This document shows, piece by piece, positions 17,563 through 26,318 of a stretch of 59,271 nt of DNA. The notes below the pieces were generated by a model. It was not told the origin of the DNA and made no database searches. It was given only the letters and a program-made list of their open reading frames with translations. Within the stretch, counting starts at the first letter, position 1. Each line of letters opens with the position of its first letter. The stretch comes from Pyrinomonadaceae bacterium. Lineage in GTDB: Bacteria; Acidobacteriota; Blastocatellia; Pyrinomonadales; Pyrinomonadaceae. Where the stretch lies: positions 1 to 59,271 of the forward strand of contig JAJTWY010000020.1 of the NCBI GenBank assembly GCA_021463165.1. Reading direction: 5' to 3'. A program made the position numbers and the translations under genes.

Positions 17563-18036
17563 ATGATAAATGCTGCAATAGTTACCGTCAGCGACACCCG
17601 TAAGCCGGCCAATGATCTCTCGGGGGACAAGCTAGCCGATCTCGTCGGCGCGTTCGGCGGCGAGGTCATTATTCGTCGGATCGTCACGGACGACCTCGCT
17701 GAGATCCGCGTTCTTTTGGCCGCACTAGCAGATCGCGAAGATGTTGACGTGATCTTGACAACCGGCGGGACAGGTTTTTCTCGTCGCGATAACACGCCGG
17801 AAGCGACACTTGCGGTGATCGATCGTGAGGCGCCCGGACTCGCCGAGGCGATGCGACGGGAGACCGCCGTAAAAACGCCGGCTGCGATACTATCACGCGC
17901 GGTCTGCGGTATTCGAGGTTCGACCTTGATCATTAACCTGCCCGGGTCGCCGAAGGGCGTGGAAGAGTGTTTCGAGGTCATCCGACCGGTGCTGAAACAT
18001 GCGGTTGAATTGCTTCGAGGGGAGACCGCACATTAG
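17563..18036 (+). CDS. MogA/MoaB-family molybdopterin adenylyltransferase
   Basis: A 157-residue MPT-binding-fold protein: 'MINAAIVTVSDTRKPANDLS' (VSD-R signature), LTTGGTGFSRRDNTPEA with catalytic-type Asp76 after TTGGTG (66-71), and the late 'RGSTLIINLPGSPKGVEECF'. MogA/MoaB enzymes adenylylate molybdopterin before metal insertion. The sequence alone does not separate MogA from MoaB; the length is of the MoaB kind. It begins 9 bases after the DMT gene with AAAGAAG upstream. No other moa/moe gene is nearby. The 235 bases after it, up to 18271, show no convincing gene or structure. Confidence 0.88.
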   Translation: MINAAIVTVSDTRKPANDLSGDKLADLVGAFGGEVIIRRIVTDDLAEIRVLLAALADREDVDVILTTGGTGFSRRDNTPEATLAVIDREAPGLAEAMRRETAVKTPAAILSRAVCGIRGSTLIINLPGSPKGVEECFEVIRPVLKHAVELLRGETAH

Positions 18037-18271
18037 TATCGTCGTTTTGCGATGCTTAGCCGCCCGATGCGGATCCTCAGCACAGTTTCCGGCCATGGCC
18101 ATTGTTCCGAAAATTGTGTCATCGACCGATCTTGCCCGCGATGTTTGGGCCTTTCCAGCTTAAGGCCTAGCAGCTTGGCAGAGTCGGTATTGCAGACCGA
18201 AGCCGCTCTTGGTTTGGGGGCCGGGGCGAGTGCTCCGAACCTGCCGGACTTAAACGGGATACGGCGTCAAC

Positions 18272-18619
18272 TTAGCCCGGTGATGAGGTAACGGAAACTT
18301 CTACATCTTGTCGTTTATTCGTCTGGTTGACTACAACGATCGTGTAGTTGCCATTCAATTTTCCTGTATTGAATGACACCCTCCTAGTACCGCTCACGAT
18401 CTTCTTTCCCTTCGGGTCATAGACTTCCGCGATTATTCTTCCGGAACCGAGATCTGTGCCAGACAATTGAACGGTTACCGCCGTCTTGTCTGGGAATGCT
18501 CGTGAAAATCTTTCCGAAGACTCCGGTGCCAGCTTTAAGCTTCTCCGATATGAGTCGAATGCGAAAATGGTCCCTGCGATCATTAAGATCGGTAATAGAA
18601 GCACTGCTGATTTTCTCAT
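18272..18619 (-). CDS. Small exported protein, function unknown
   Basis: A 115-residue protein starting at the ATG ending at 18619, chosen because AGGAG lies at ideal spacing and the next residues are a signal or anchor ('MRKSAVLLLPILMIAGTIFA'). A longer in-frame start gives a non-signal N terminus. The mature part is a single beta-rich domain ('TAVTVQLSGTDLGSGRIIAE', then YDPKGKKIVSGTRRVSFNTG) resembling a small Ig-like or PPC-type fold. It is divergent from the VIT-VWA gene. No family recognised. Confidence 0.65.
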   Translation of the reverse strand: MRKSAVLLLPILMIAGTIFAFDSYRRSLKLAPESSERFSRAFPDKTAVTVQLSGTDLGSGRIIAEVYDPKGKKIVSGTRRVSFNTGKLNGNYTIVVVNQTNKRQDVEVSVTSSPG

Positions 18620-18808
18620 CGTTTTCTCCTGGAATCGTCGACCAAAATGGAACAAGAACTATGAAGGAAAGTGATCGTGTGAATTATACTTCGACCCCAC
18701 GCGTGAAGCAACGATCCCAGTTCCTGCAAGAACGAGCAACTTACTTCGTTCCTTCAATTGTAAACGAGAACGGGTGCGCCCGCGTTTTGAGTCAGATTAG
18801 AGGTAACT

Positions 18809-21040
18809 ATGTTTTCAAGATCCATTACTGTTCTTTCCATTGCTGTTTTTGCCGGGTTTCTGCTTTCGTCCATGGCGGCGGCGCAAGGGGTCATAGTGCC
18901 GATAGTTTGCGATGTTCGCCCATGCCGTCCGAGACCATTACCGCAACCGCTGCCGAATGCCTTGCCGGTCAAGTCTATCCAGCTGAATACCAAGATCAGC
19001 GGTCAGGTCGCGACGACCCACGTTGAACAGGTCTTTCGAAACGATACATCGTTTACGCTCGAAGGGACCTATTTTTTCCCGATACCCGAGACGGCATCCA
19101 TCGTGGAATTTGCCATTTGGGAGAATGGAAAGAAGCTGGTCGGCGAGGTTCGTTCACGCGAAGAAGCCCGCCGGATATACGACGAGATCGTTCGCCGTCA
19201 GCGCGATCCGGGCCTGCTGGAGTATGCAGGAAAGAACCTTTTTCAGGCCTCGATCTTCCCGATCCCGCCGCATTCTGACAAGAAACTCGAACTGAAATAC
19301 ACCGAAGTGTTAAAGGCTGATTCCGCAACGGTCGCCTATCGCTACCCGCTCGGCACCGGAAGAAATTTGTGGGGCGGTCGGCCGATCGCTCCCGATACAT
19401 CGAGAATTGCGGGGCCAAAACAGCAATTTGGGACGATCTCCGGCTCGATCGAGATCCTTGGTAAGGAGGCAATACGTAATATTTATTCGCCAACTCACCA
19501 GATCGACGTTAAGCGGAAAGGGGAAACATCGGCGACGATCTCGTTTGAAACAAAGGGAAGCGACAGCGACTTTCAACTCTTCTACGGAATTTCGAACGCC
19601 GACTTCGGTATGTCGCTCGTTACGCATCGGCAGCCGGGAAAGGACGGTTATTTCCTATTGATGCTTTCGCCAAAGGACGATCTGACAGAACGGGAACTGG
19701 TCAATAAGGATATCGTGTTCGTTTTGGACACATCAGGCTCGATGGCCGATGAAGGCAAAATGGAGAAGGCTCGAAAGGCGTTGCTTTTCGGTATCCGGAC
19801 CTTGCGTGAAGGCGATCGGTTCAATGTTGTGAGCTTTGCCGGTGAAGAACGGCTGATGGAAACCGGCCTGATCGCAGCGGATGCGACGGGGAAGAAGCGC
19901 GGCGAGGAATTTGTCGGCCGTTTGCAGCCGACCGGTGGAACGAACATAAATGACGCTCTCATCGCAGCGATGAAGCAATTCGAGCGAGGCGAACGGCCAA
20001 AGATGATGGTCTTCATGACCGACGGATTGCCAACTGTCGGAGAAACCAATATTGAGCGGATCGTCAGGAATTCAAGCAGTGCGAAGGTCGACGGATTGCG
20101 ACTGTTTACCTTCGGTGTCGGCTATGACGTAAATACCCGCCTTCTCGACAAACTCGCCGCTGAGAATGCGGGCGATGCTGACTACATCGAGCCGAAGGAG
20201 GACCTTGAGATAAAAGTGTCGAACTTCTTCACAAAGGTCAACTCACCTGTCCTGAGCGATCTCGAATTCGATTTCGGCGGTGTTGACGCTGATCTGATGT
20301 ATCCGCGCCAGCTAAAGGACATTTTTAAGGGAGCGCAGGTGACGATAATTGGCCGATACAGGAACTCGGCAGACCTTCGAAACATAACGCTGCGGCTGCG
20401 CGGCAAAGCCGGACGTGAGTCGCGGACGTTCAACTACAACGATCTCCATTTTCCTCTTCGAAATGAGGATAACGAGTTTCTTCCGCGACTTTGGGCAACT
20501 CGACGCGTTGGCTGGCTGGTTGAGCAGATAAGAACGAATGGCGAGAACAAAGAGCTTCGCGACGAAGTGGTCGATCTCGGAACGCGATACGGTATCGTTA
20601 CCCCATACACATCTTACCTGGCGACTGATGGCAGTGAGATGGATTCCAATCGGGATGCGACTCGACTTCCAATGATGAGCAGGGCTCCGGCTCCGAGGTC
20701 GCTCGCTATGGACGCACCAAGCGGCGCCGGCGCGGTCACGGCAAGCAAGATGGCTCGTGCTCAAAAGGAAAAGGCGACGATCGCCGAAGCCGAGGATTCG
20801 ATCTCTCAGAGAGCCATGAATCTTAAAAGAAGCGGAACCAAGACCTTCTACCTGGAAAACGGTGTTTGGATCGATTCAGAATTCATGGAGGAGGCCAGGA
20901 TCGCAGAGGTTTCGATCGTTTTCGGAAGCGAAGCATATTTCGATCTCGTCGCACGAGAACCAGCTATCGGGCAGTACCTCGCAGTCGGGGAGCAGGTCGT
21001 TTTGGTCTGGAGAGGAAAGGTTTACCGGATCTCAAAATGA
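18809..21040 (+). CDS. Exported VIT - von Willebrand A domain protein
   Basis: A 743-residue protein with a signal peptide (to about 25, SSMAAAQG). A VIT domain follows at about 50-180: 'VKSIQLNTKISGQVATTHVE', SREEARRIYDEIVRRQRDPGLLE. Then comes a VWA domain with an intact MIDAS, Asp307-x-Ser309-x-Ser311 in FVLDTSGSM, and the later FMTDGLPTVGE. The C-terminal region contains 'RRVGWLVEQIRTNGENKELR' and TRYGIVTPYTSYLA, typical of bacterial inter-alpha-trypsin-inhibitor-like proteins, then a final small domain. These are metal-dependent adhesion proteins of the envelope; ligand unknown. No sortase motif or C-terminal membrane helix is visible. Confidence 0.88.
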   Translation: MFSRSITVLSIAVFAGFLLSSMAAAQGVIVPIVCDVRPCRPRPLPQPLPNALPVKSIQLNTKISGQVATTHVEQVFRNDTSFTLEGTYFFPIPETASIVEFAIWENGKKLVGEVRSREEARRIYDEIVRRQRDPGLLEYAGKNLFQASIFPIPPHSDKKLELKYTEVLKADSATVAYRYPLGTGRNLWGGRPIAPDTSRIAGPKQQFGTISGSIEILGKEAIRNIYSPTHQIDVKRKGETSATISFETKGSDSDFQLFYGISNADFGMSLVTHRQPGKDGYFLLMLSPKDDLTERELVNKDIVFVLDTSGSMADEGKMEKARKALLFGIRTLREGDRFNVVSFAGEERLMETGLIAADATGKKRGEEFVGRLQPTGGTNINDALIAAMKQFERGERPKMMVFMTDGLPTVGETNIERIVRNSSSAKVDGLRLFTFGVGYDVNTRLLDKLAAENAGDADYIEPKEDLEIKVSNFFTKVNSPVLSDLEFDFGGVDADLMYPRQLKDIFKGAQVTIIGRYRNSADLRNITLRLRGKAGRESRTFNYNDLHFPLRNEDNEFLPRLWATRRVGWLVEQIRTNGENKELRDEVVDLGTRYGIVTPYTSYLATDGSEMDSNRDATRLPMMSRAPAPRSLAMDAPSGAGAVTASKMARAQKEKATIAEAEDSISQRAMNLKRSGTKTFYLENGVWIDSEFMEEARIAEVSIVFGSEAYFDLVAREPAIGQYLAVGEQVVLVWRGKVYRISK

Positions 21041-21045
21041 TCTTT

Positions 21046-21154
21046 CCGGCAAACTCCGTCAGAACAACCGCCATCGGAGAAGGTGATTTTTGTCTGTGAA
21101 GCTAATATTCTAGAAGGCAAAGATCACCTTAACTGACGGAAGGAAGACCGCCGG
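21046..21154 (+). repeat. Nested inverted repeats in the leader of the Ycf48-like gene
   Basis: Three perfectly complementary arms are nested in the correct order across this 118-base gap: CCGGC (21046-21050) with GCCGG (21150-21154), TCCGTCAG (21055-21062) with CTGACGGA (21133-21140), and AAGGTGAT (21080-21087) with ATCACCTT (21123-21130). The result is one long interrupted hairpin ending just before the ATG at 21159, with the probable Shine-Dalgarno region inside the 3' arm. Confidence 0.6.
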
Positions 21155-21158
21155 CCTT

Positions 21159-22163
21159 ATGACAAATCGTCCCGTACCAAAGTTGAGACCACTGATACGC
21201 CTATTGAGAATTCTGACCTTGGCTGTTGCAACTTCCGGCGCCGCTGTCGCACAGTCAGGCTGGGCTCTCCAGCCGGCACCGACGAATGGTGATCTGATAA
21301 CCGTTTTCTTTACGTCTTCCGAGCGAGGCTGGATAGCGGGCGACGACGGTTTCCTTGCCGAGACGACCGACGCCGGGAAGACGTGGAAGAAATATGATCT
21401 CGGAACTGACGAAGCCATAAACGAGATCTATTTTCGCAATGACGACAATGGATATCTGGTCGCGGGGCGCAGAATGTTCATCACCCACGACAAAGGCCGG
21501 ACGTGGCGGGACCTTCAGATCTATCGCAGCGGCGAGTTTGGAGCGGGGCGTCCCGAGTTTCTTAGTATTCGCTTCTCCGACAAGAACCGAGGCTACGTCA
21601 TAGGGTCGGTCCTTCGGAAAAGCGGGAACGACGAGGTTGTAGTTGATTCGCTTCTGATGCGGACCGAAGACGGCGGCGAGACCTGGCGGCGTATATCCGT
21701 CCCGACAAAGACTGAGCTTTTTCATCTTGATTTCAGCGGGAATTCCCACGGCTGGATCGTTGGCGACGGCGGATTGATATTTCACAGTACCGACGAGGGG
21801 TTGACCTGGCGCCAGCAGAATAGCGGCACCAGCCAGCCGCTGTACCATGTCGATTTCAGGAACGACGACCAGGGTTACGTTGTCGGGAAATCTGGCCTGA
21901 TCCTACGTACCGAGAACGGAGGGGCGACATGGGACTCAGTGCTTACAAGTGCCAAAGAGACCTTCATGCGGGTTGATTTCCCCGAAGACAAGCAAGGCTG
22001 GATCGTCGGATACGGGGGTACGATCCTTCGGTCTGAGAACAGAGGGCAGACGTGGACCCGACAGGATTCCTTCGTGCGCAGCCGTATTTACGGGCTCTTC
22101 ATGGAAAAGAAGTACGGCTGGGCCGTCGGTGAAAAAGGCCTCGTTCTCCGTTACAAAAAATAA
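21159..22163 (+). CDS. Ycf48/HCF136-like exported beta-propeller protein
   Basis: A 334-residue exported protein with a signal peptide ending near 31 (ATSGAAVAQ). The rest is built from about seven repeats of the form (G-W/Y-x-V-G-x-x-G-x-(I/L)-x-x-T-x-D-x-G-x-T-W): 'ERGWIAGDDGFLAETTDAGK' TW, 'SHGWIVGDGGLIFHSTDEGL' TW, 'KQGWIVGYGGTILRSENRGQ' TW and so on, ending with KYGWAVGEKGLVLRYKK. This is the BNR/Ycf48 type of seven-bladed propeller. In cyanobacteria Ycf48 aids photosystem II assembly; in heterotrophs the role is unknown and probably concerns envelope protein assembly or binding. The leader contains strong nested inverted repeats. Confidence 0.85.
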   Translation: MTNRPVPKLRPLIRLLRILTLAVATSGAAVAQSGWALQPAPTNGDLITVFFTSSERGWIAGDDGFLAETTDAGKTWKKYDLGTDEAINEIYFRNDDNGYLVAGRRMFITHDKGRTWRDLQIYRSGEFGAGRPEFLSIRFSDKNRGYVIGSVLRKSGNDEVVVDSLLMRTEDGGETWRRISVPTKTELFHLDFSGNSHGWIVGDGGLIFHSTDEGLTWRQQNSGTSQPLYHVDFRNDDQGYVVGKSGLILRTENGGATWDSVLTSAKETFMRVDFPEDKQGWIVGYGGTILRSENRGQTWTRQDSFVRSRIYGLFMEKKYGWAVGEKGLVLRYKK

Positions 22164-22198
22164 ACTAGAAGAAAAACCGCCTAACCATCTGTGTGGAT

Positions 22199-22235
22199 TT
22201 AACACGTTGGGAAATTCTGTGCTATATTGCATAAC
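22199..22235 (+). promoter_or_regulatory. Promoter block shared by the two TonB receptor genes (copy 1)
   Basis: TTAACA (22199-22204) and TATATT (22223-22228), spaced by 18, fit a sigma70-type promoter and are followed by GCATAAC. The spacer and flanks match a second copy at 26211-26248 at most positions, including TTGG, AAATT and TGT, whereas the rest of the two leaders is unrelated. Confidence 0.65.
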
Positions 22236-22306
22236 AATTTCCAACGGGTTTTCGATTATTCATTACAGTTTCTGATTGTCAGCCAGTTTCTTTGGAGGAA
22301 AGTATC

Positions 22307-25300
22307 ATGGGAGAGCGGTTTGCAAGAGCGTTTACGGTTTTTGCTTTTCTTTTTGTTTTTGTCGGGGCGGTTTTGGCACAAGGTACCACCACACGCATCA
22401 CCGGCGTGGTACACGACTCGTCGGGTGCGGTTGTATCCGGTGCGACCGTCAAGATCCAGCGTGAAGGCAGCGATGCCACGTTCACAACGCAGACAAACAA
22501 CGACGGTTACTATGTTTTTGACCTGATCCAACCCGGGTCATACACCGTGACGGTCGAGAAGACGGGGTTCAAGAAGTTTGTTTCTTCGCGAAATAATGTT
22601 CTCGTGAACCAGCCTGCGGCCGTCAATGTTGGACTCGAGATCGGTGACGTTTCGGCGGTGGTTTCAGTTGAAGCCACGGCTGAAGTCGTGCAAACAGCCA
22701 GTTCTGGCAACTTCGGCGGAACGGTCGAGCAGCGAACGATCGAATCTCTGCCGATCGTAGGTACCCGCGGACGCAATCCGCTGGATATTCTGAATTTCCA
22801 GCCTGGCGTGACCAATGGTGCCAACACCGGCGGAGGCGTTCACGTTAACGGTTCACGCGACCGTGCATTCAATTTCACGCTCGATGGTATCGATATCAAT
22901 GAATCGACGGCGGGCGGTTCGAACTTCACACCGCTCAGGCCAAACCCCGACTCGATCCAGGAGTTTCAGATCGTGACCTCGGGGTTCACGGCGGAATTGG
23001 GGCGCAGCAGCGGCGCGCAGGTAACGTTCGTTACCCGTTCGGGCACGAACAATTTTCGCGGCAACGTCTTCGAGTATTACCAGACTCCGCGATTCCTCGC
23101 CCGCAGTTACGCGGCAAATGTGAACGGGACGTCGAAGGAACAGTTCGTTCAGCACATTTTTGGCGGAAGCTTCAGCGGCCCGTTGCCTAATCTGGGGCTT
23201 GGAGATGGTTTTAAACTGCTCCGCGACAAGGCGTTCTTCTTCGTCAATCTCCAGATGCTCCGGGCTTATGACAGCTTGCTCCAGACCAGGACGGTTTATA
23301 CGCAGACGGCCAGACAGGGAATTTTCCGCTGGGTGCAAGGCGGCGTAAACGGCACAGGGTCGGTTGATTCCTCGGGTACACCGGTTCAGCCCGCCTGCAG
23401 CGCGACGGTAACGACAGCGTGTGTCAATTCCTATAACATCGCAGCCGGCACAGGAATATCGCTCGACCCGGTTCTGATGGCCTACATCAATGCGATGCCG
23501 CTTCCGAATAGCTTCAGTGCGACCGGCGACGGCCTGAATACCGCCGGGTTTCTATTCAATTCGCCCCAGAACGAGAAACAGTGGGACTTTGTAACGAAGT
23601 TCGATTTCAAGGCCAACGAGCGTAACAATTTTTATGTTCGATGGGCGCAGGGGCAGCAAAATACGTTTGGTGACGCGGCAAATGGCGGACGCCGCCGCTT
23701 CCCAGATGCTCCTAATTTCGTGGACACCTTCCGCACCCCGAAGAACCTTGCGATCAACTATCGCTGGGCTCCGACCGCGAAGTTTGTAAATGAATTTGTA
23801 CTTGGCTGGAGCCAGTTTGGATTTAGCTTCGAGACACCCGAGCCGGATCCCAACTATGGCTTCGTCTTTAACCTGCCCACGGACATCATCACGAACTTCA
23901 GCTACAACGCACGAAGTTTCCGGACTTGGCAGATCGTCGATAACATGACATTCGATCTCTCTCCGCACGTGATCAAGGCCGGGATGAATCTACGGCTTGG
24001 CCGCAGCACGGACGATCGTTCGAGCGTTGCCGGCGGCGGCATCGAGTTGGCCTATAACTTCAGCCGTACCGTCAATAACAACTTTACATTCCCGACGGCC
24101 CTTCCAACGGGCTCGGCGATCATCAACTCGGCCGACAGAACACGCCTTGAAAATATGATCAATGATGTTTTGGGGCGGGTCGGCACAGTGACTCAGGCGT
24201 TTGTGAACGACCCTAGCAATCCTGGTGCGTTTGCCCCTGCGGGGACCCGTTGGCTGTTTCAAGCGAACCATCCGGAGCTTGATTTCTATCTTCAGGACAC
24301 GTGGAAGCTTCGTCCTAACTTTACTCTCGATCTCGGTGCCCGGTACGAGTTGAGAATAGCTCCGTCAGCGGCCGGAGAACGTCCGATCCTAATTCCTGAC
24401 AAACCCATCACGCTCGGTTCGGCTCCTTCGAATTCGATAAAGTGGGTCGAGGGGGACCTCTTCAAGAACGAGTACAGCCTGTTGCTTCCCTCGCTCGGGT
24501 TTGCGTGGGATCCATTCGGCGATGGTAAAACGTCCATCCGTGCGAACTATCGTATGGCATCGGATCGTTTCGGGACATTTCTTTTCAGTTCGTCGATCTT
24601 CCAGAGCACGCCTGGGAACACGGCCTTGGGGTCGAACACGGCATTTGGCACTGGCGGCGGGTTGAGAAGGAGCGGCCTCCCATCGGTCGTGCCTACCGGT
24701 ACACCAGCACAGTTAAGCACGCCGCCTGCGTTCAGCACGAACGCTATTAACGTGATGGACCCGGATATCAAGTTTCCGCGTATCCACAACTGGACGCTTG
24801 GTTTCCAGCGTGAGGTCTTCGGCGGTAACGTGATCGAGGTCAATTATATTGGTAAAAAGGCCACAAATCTCTTTGGCGGATATAATGTTAACCAGGTCAA
24901 CCTGAACGGGTCGCTTTCTGCCGCTGGTTCTTCCACGTTTCTCCAAGAGTTCAAGGCTATTCGTGCAAGTTCGACGTACAATAGCCCCCTGATCAACCTG
25001 CTCTTTACCGGCAGTACGACCAACAATGCGGGAACTACATTATTCCGTTCTCTCAATGCGACGGGGATCACACAGGGAAGCGCCGCATCGCTTGCTCTGG
25101 CAATGTCTCAGAGACTGTGCGCCTCGTCGGATGTGACCGCCGGACGATGTGCGGCCGCAAACCTGGGCCAACAGCTGCTGGGTGTTCACGGTTTTAGTTC
25201 ATTCTTCCAGCCGTTCTCGCAGTACACGGGCGGCTTGTTTGTGATCGACAGCAACGATTTCTCGTTCTACAACGGCGTCGAACTGACCTTCAAGCGCCGT

Positions 25301-26083
25301 ATGAGAAGCGGCCTGAGCTACCAGATCGGATATACGTGGGCCCTGTCGAAGGACACGCGTTCGTTTGACCCCGTGTTCACAACAGTTGGTACAGGATCGA
25401 GCGGGACTTCGGCGAACACACCGCTGAATAACTATGACCGCGGCGAGAACTATGCGTGGTCTGACTTTGACCGCCGTCATTCGCTGCTTGGGACTTACGT
25501 TTACGAACTTCCGTTCGGTAAAGGAAAGAAATTCGGCAGCGACACCGGCACGGTCCTTAACTACATTATCAGCGGTTGGCAGGTTGCGGGAACGCTTCGC
25601 GTGACCTCGGGACGGCCGTTTACAGTCTTCTCGAGTTTGAACACTATTAGCCAGACCAGTGGAAGCCGTGCTAACTGCAATGGATGTCCTCGGAACATGG
25701 GTAATATAGTTCAGGGCAATTTCGAGAATACTGCGAACCCGCTGCTCCGCAACTGGTGGTGGACACCTGAGCAAAGGAACCTCTTCTCGCAGCCTGGCCC
25801 GGGCGAGGCAGGTAACGTTGGCCGCAACTATTTCATCGGCCCGCGTTACACCGAGACGGACATTTCGCTTTCGCGTAAGTTCCGGTTCACCGAGAATATG
25901 AATTTTGATCTTCGCGTCGATGTCAGGAATCTGCTGAACCATCCGAATTTTGCGGCACCCACGGCTGCAATGCCGGCGGGCTTTACCCAGTCCGGTTTCG
26001 GAACCAGCATCTTTGGACGCATCAACGCCGATGTCACGAACAACAACCGAAGGATTCAGTTTTCCGGTAAGCTGAATTTCTAG
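22307..26083 (+). CDS. Oar-like TonB-dependent outer-membrane receptor (large)
   Basis: A 1258-residue outer-membrane protein. The start ATG 22307 follows GGAGGA, and a signal peptide ends near FVGAVLAQG. A carboxypeptidase-regulatory/Cna-B-like domain (about 25-105: 'ITGVVHDSSGAVVSGATVKI', PGSYTVTVEKTGF) precedes the plug ('TIESLPIVGTRGRNPLDILN', LDGIDINEST, 'EFQIVTSGFTAELGRSSGAQ'). A very long beta-barrel follows, ending in a C-terminal aromatic (FSGKLNF), as expected for BAM-dependent insertion. This is the Oar/SusC-like type abundant in Acidobacteriota and Myxococcota; ligands are typically oligosaccharides, peptides or matrix components, unknown here. A terminator follows. A similar receptor lies immediately downstream. 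Confidence 0.9.
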   Translation: MGERFARAFTVFAFLFVFVGAVLAQGTTTRITGVVHDSSGAVVSGATVKIQREGSDATFTTQTNNDGYYVFDLIQPGSYTVTVEKTGFKKFVSSRNNVLVNQPAAVNVGLEIGDVSAVVSVEATAEVVQTASSGNFGGTVEQRTIESLPIVGTRGRNPLDILNFQPGVTNGANTGGGVHVNGSRDRAFNFTLDGIDINESTAGGSNFTPLRPNPDSIQEFQIVTSGFTAELGRSSGAQVTFVTRSGTNNFRGNVFEYYQTPRFLARSYAANVNGTSKEQFVQHIFGGSFSGPLPNLGLGDGFKLLRDKAFFFVNLQMLRAYDSLLQTRTVYTQTARQGIFRWVQGGVNGTGSVDSSGTPVQPACSATVTTACVNSYNIAAGTGISLDPVLMAYINAMPLPNSFSATGDGLNTAGFLFNSPQNEKQWDFVTKFDFKANERNNFYVRWAQGQQNTFGDAANGGRRRFPDAPNFVDTFRTPKNLAINYRWAPTAKFVNEFVLGWSQFGFSFETPEPDPNYGFVFNLPTDIITNFSYNARSFRTWQIVDNMTFDLSPHVIKAGMNLRLGRSTDDRSSVAGGGIELAYNFSRTVNNNFTFPTALPTGSAIINSADRTRLENMINDVLGRVGTVTQAFVNDPSNPGAFAPAGTRWLFQANHPELDFYLQDTWKLRPNFTLDLGARYELRIAPSAAGERPILIPDKPITLGSAPSNSIKWVEGDLFKNEYSLLLPSLGFAWDPFGDGKTSIRANYRMASDRFGTFLFSSSIFQSTPGNTALGSNTAFGTGGGLRRSGLPSVVPTGTPAQLSTPPAFSTNAINVMDPDIKFPRIHNWTLGFQREVFGGNVIEVNYIGKKATNLFGGYNVNQVNLNGSLSAAGSSTFLQEFKAIRASSTYNSPLINLLFTGSTTNNAGTTLFRSLNATGITQGSAASLALAMSQRLCASSDVTAGRCAAANLGQQLLGVHGFSSFFQPFSQYTGGLFVIDSNDFSFYNGVELTFKRRMRSGLSYQIGYTWALSKDTRSFDPVFTTVGTGSSGTSANTPLNNYDRGENYAWSDFDRRHSLLGTYVYELPFGKGKKFGSDTGTVLNYIISGWQVAGTLRVTSGRPFTVFSSLNTISQTSGSRANCNGCPRNMGNIVQGNFENTANPLLRNWWWTPEQRNLFSQPGPGEAGNVGRNYFIGPRYTETDISLSRKFRFTENMNFDLRVDVRNLLNHPNFAAPTAAMPAGFTQSGFGTSIFGRINADVTNNNRRIQFSGKLNF

Positions 26084-26110
26084 AATGGTTTAACACTAAT
26101 GACCGTTATG

Positions 26111-26142
26111 CTGCCGCGGGTATTTCTCGCGGCAGTCTTTTT
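26111..26142 (+). terminator. Intrinsic terminator between the two receptor genes
   Basis: CTGCCGCG (26111-26118) pairs with CGCGGCAG (26128-26135) around a 9-base loop and is followed by TCTTTTTG. It separates the two receptor genes into independent transcription units. Confidence 0.88.
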
Positions 26143-26210
26143 GAGCGAGAGACTGGTTCACGCGTGCTGACCTTAGGATCCTAAAAATTTCTTGCGTCCC
26201 GATCTGTCGC

Positions 26211-26248
26211 TTAACATCTTGGTGAAATTGTGTAGTATATTGCATAAC
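26211..26248 (+). promoter_or_regulatory. Promoter block shared by the two TonB receptor genes (copy 2)
   Basis: TTAACA (26211-26216) and TATATT (26236-26241), spaced by 19, are followed by GCATAAC as in the block at 22199-22235. The shared words TTGG, AAATT and TGT occupy the spacer in the same order. Common regulation of both receptors is likely. Confidence 0.65.
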
Positions 26249-26318
26249 TAATCACGAACGTTTGCCGTATAACTATCACGATATTTAATATCCAACAAAA
26301 AGATCTAGGAGTAAGAAA

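Noticed and set aside
18052..18291. 80-codon open frame between the MogA-like gene and the next minus-strand gene
   Set aside because: No Shine-Dalgarno, low-quality composition and overlap with the end of a better gene; treated as non-coding.
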